A stretch of 7,535 bases of DNA, from positions 1-7,535 of the forward strand of contig CAYJRR010000086.1 in assembly GCA_964372275.1 (NCBI GenBank), given 5' to 3'. Both the position numbers and the translations under genes were made by a program. The notes below the pieces were generated by a model that did not search any database, was not told the DNA's origin, and saw nothing but the letters and a program-made list of their open reading frames with translations. Below are positions 6,751 to 7,535 of the stretch, one piece after another. The stretch's first letter is position 1; each line of letters opens with the position of its first letter. Origin of the DNA: CAYJRR01 sp964372275 [NCBI: uncultured bacterium]. GTDB taxonomy: Bacteria; CAYJRR01.

Positions 6751-7535
6751 ATGCGCGCGCTCGTCACGTTCACGCTTCTCCTGTTGTCGGTGATCGTCCC
6801 CGGCTGCCAGGCGGCCCAGTCCGGCGCCGGGGCGCCGTTGTCGATGGTCCTCGACCTCGCCAACGTCGCCGGGACGCTCTACACCAACGGCGTCGTCGAG
6901 TTGTGTGCCGTCGCCTACGGCGCGACGCCGAAGACGATCGACTTCATTCTCGACGGGGAGCTGCTCGCGTCGACCGAGATCCCGTTCTGCTATGCGTGGG
7001 ACAGCACGTCGACGCCCGAGGGGGCGCATCTGCTGTTGGTGCGGGGGCAGATCGGCGAGGAGGTGATCGAGAGCGCCGCGATCACGGTGATCGTCGATCG
7101 CACGCGTCCGACCGTCACGCTCCGCACGCCGATCCCCAACGCGGTGAACGTCTCGGTCCAGGAGGCGATCCGCATCGAGTTCGACGAGCCTCTCCATCCC
7201 GCCTCCCTGACGCAGGACGCGGTGATCCTCTCGGGGTCGGGTTCGGTGGCCCTCGCCAAGACCCTGACGTTGACCGAGGACGGGCAGGGTTTCGTGATCG
7301 CCCCCACCGCCGTTCCTCCGCTCCCGACCACCCTTCGCGTCGACCTCTCCGACGGCATCACCGATCTCGCGGGGAATCCGGTCGACGTCGGCGGCACCGT
7401 CTGGTCGTTCACCCTGCCCGCATGGGTCCAGGTCGGTCAGAAGGCGAACAGCGCCGCCCGCAACCTGGTCAACACCAGCGCCTGCCCCGTCGCCGTGGTC
7501 GGCACGACGGGGCAGTTCGTGTTGGCGTGCGTGGA
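6751..7535 (+). CDS. Lipoprotein with Ig-like (Big_5-type) domain (C-terminus cut off by window edge)
   Basis: The frame runs open from the ATG at 6751 to the right edge (261 codons). Residues 1-19 are a lipoprotein signal: hydrophobic 4-16, then IVPGC with Cys19 as the lipidation site (Val at -3, Gly at -1 fit). Residues 33-115 look like a first Ig-type beta domain (FILDGELLASTEI, EGAHLLLVRG, ITVIVD). Residues 118-222 match the Big_5/SbsA-type Ig fold: PTVTLRTPIPNAVNVSV, then IRIEFDEPLHPASL, then the closing ITDLAGNPV and WSFTL. After this, WVQVGQKANSAARN and VVGTTGQFVLAC look like the start of a beta-propeller or similar repeat, as is common after such domains, but the window ends too soon to be sure. 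It is probably a surface or periplasmic binding or structural protein. Cys52 and Cys79 could form a disulphide. AGGGGG sits four bases before the ATG. Confidence 0.88.
   Translation, partial: MRALVTFTLLLLSVIVPGCQAAQSGAGAPLSMVLDLANVAGTLYTNGVVELCAVAYGATPKTIDFILDGELLASTEIPFCYAWDSTSTPEGAHLLLVRGQIGEEVIESAAITVIVDRTRPTVTLRTPIPNAVNVSVQEAIRIEFDEPLHPASLTQDAVILSGSGSVALAKTLTLTEDGQGFVIAPTAVPPLPTTLRVDLSDGITDLAGNPVDVGGTVWSFTLPAWVQVGQKANSAARNLVNTSACPVAVVGTTGQFVLACV

Noticed and set aside
3946-7197. A 1083-codon open frame on the minus strand
   Set aside because: It is antisense to both plus-strand genes, very rich in Arg and Gly, and has no start signal or domain; the plus strand explains the same bases with signal peptides and Ig-type folds.

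Overview
This window of very GC-rich DNA (roughly 70% by eye) carries five protein genes. Three read leftwards (minus strand) and two rightwards (plus strand), and the genes at both edges are cut off. Third codon positions are almost all G or C. Four of the five products carry an N-terminal export signal, and one looks like an outer-membrane barrel, so the host is a Gram-negative bacterium. The mix of NHL propeller, PEGA-like, Big_5-like Ig and carboxypeptidase-regulatory-like domains with long Ala/Pro/Thr/Ser linkers resembles Acidobacteriota, Myxococcota and other uncultured soil or sediment phyla. Nothing in the window fixes the phylum. I see no tRNA, rRNA, CRISPR array, transposase or phage gene.

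Layout. Bases 1-859 (minus) hold the N-terminal 286 codons of an exported protein: signal peptide, a Pro/Ser/Thr/Ala-rich linker with a hexapeptide repeat, a small alpha/beta-looking region, a helical region and what looks like the start of a PEGA-type domain. Its GTG start overlaps the TGA stop of the next gene upstream (GTGA), so the two are almost certainly co-transcribed. Bases 856-3099 (minus) encode a 747-residue exported NHL-repeat protein with about twelve repeats, enough for two six-bladed propellers. An 85-base gap with small inverted repeats follows. Bases 3185-4012 (minus) encode a DEDDh 3'-5' exonuclease with an ExoX-like C-terminal domain. A 74-base gap separates it from the divergent gene at 4087-6588 (plus). 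That gene encodes a signal peptide, an Ala/Pro linker, a probable outer-membrane beta-barrel, a carboxypeptidase-regulatory-like domain and about 300 residues of alanine-rich low-complexity tail. A 162-base gap with two abutting inverted repeats precedes a lipoprotein gene (6751 to the right edge, plus) with Ig-like domains.

How the parts fit. Apart from the exonuclease, everything looks like envelope or secreted protein. The NHL and PEGA-like products probably act together because their genes overlap. The barrel and lipoprotein genes are co-directional but separated by a gap with its own inverted repeats, so joint transcription is uncertain. No metabolic pathway or defence system is recognisable. 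The points most worth a second look are a nine-G tract just after the signal peptide of the barrel protein, its alanine tail with a perfect 24-bp tandem duplication, a TAGAAT hexamer placed just upstream of two start codons, and an 11-bp sequence shared by two intergenic regions.
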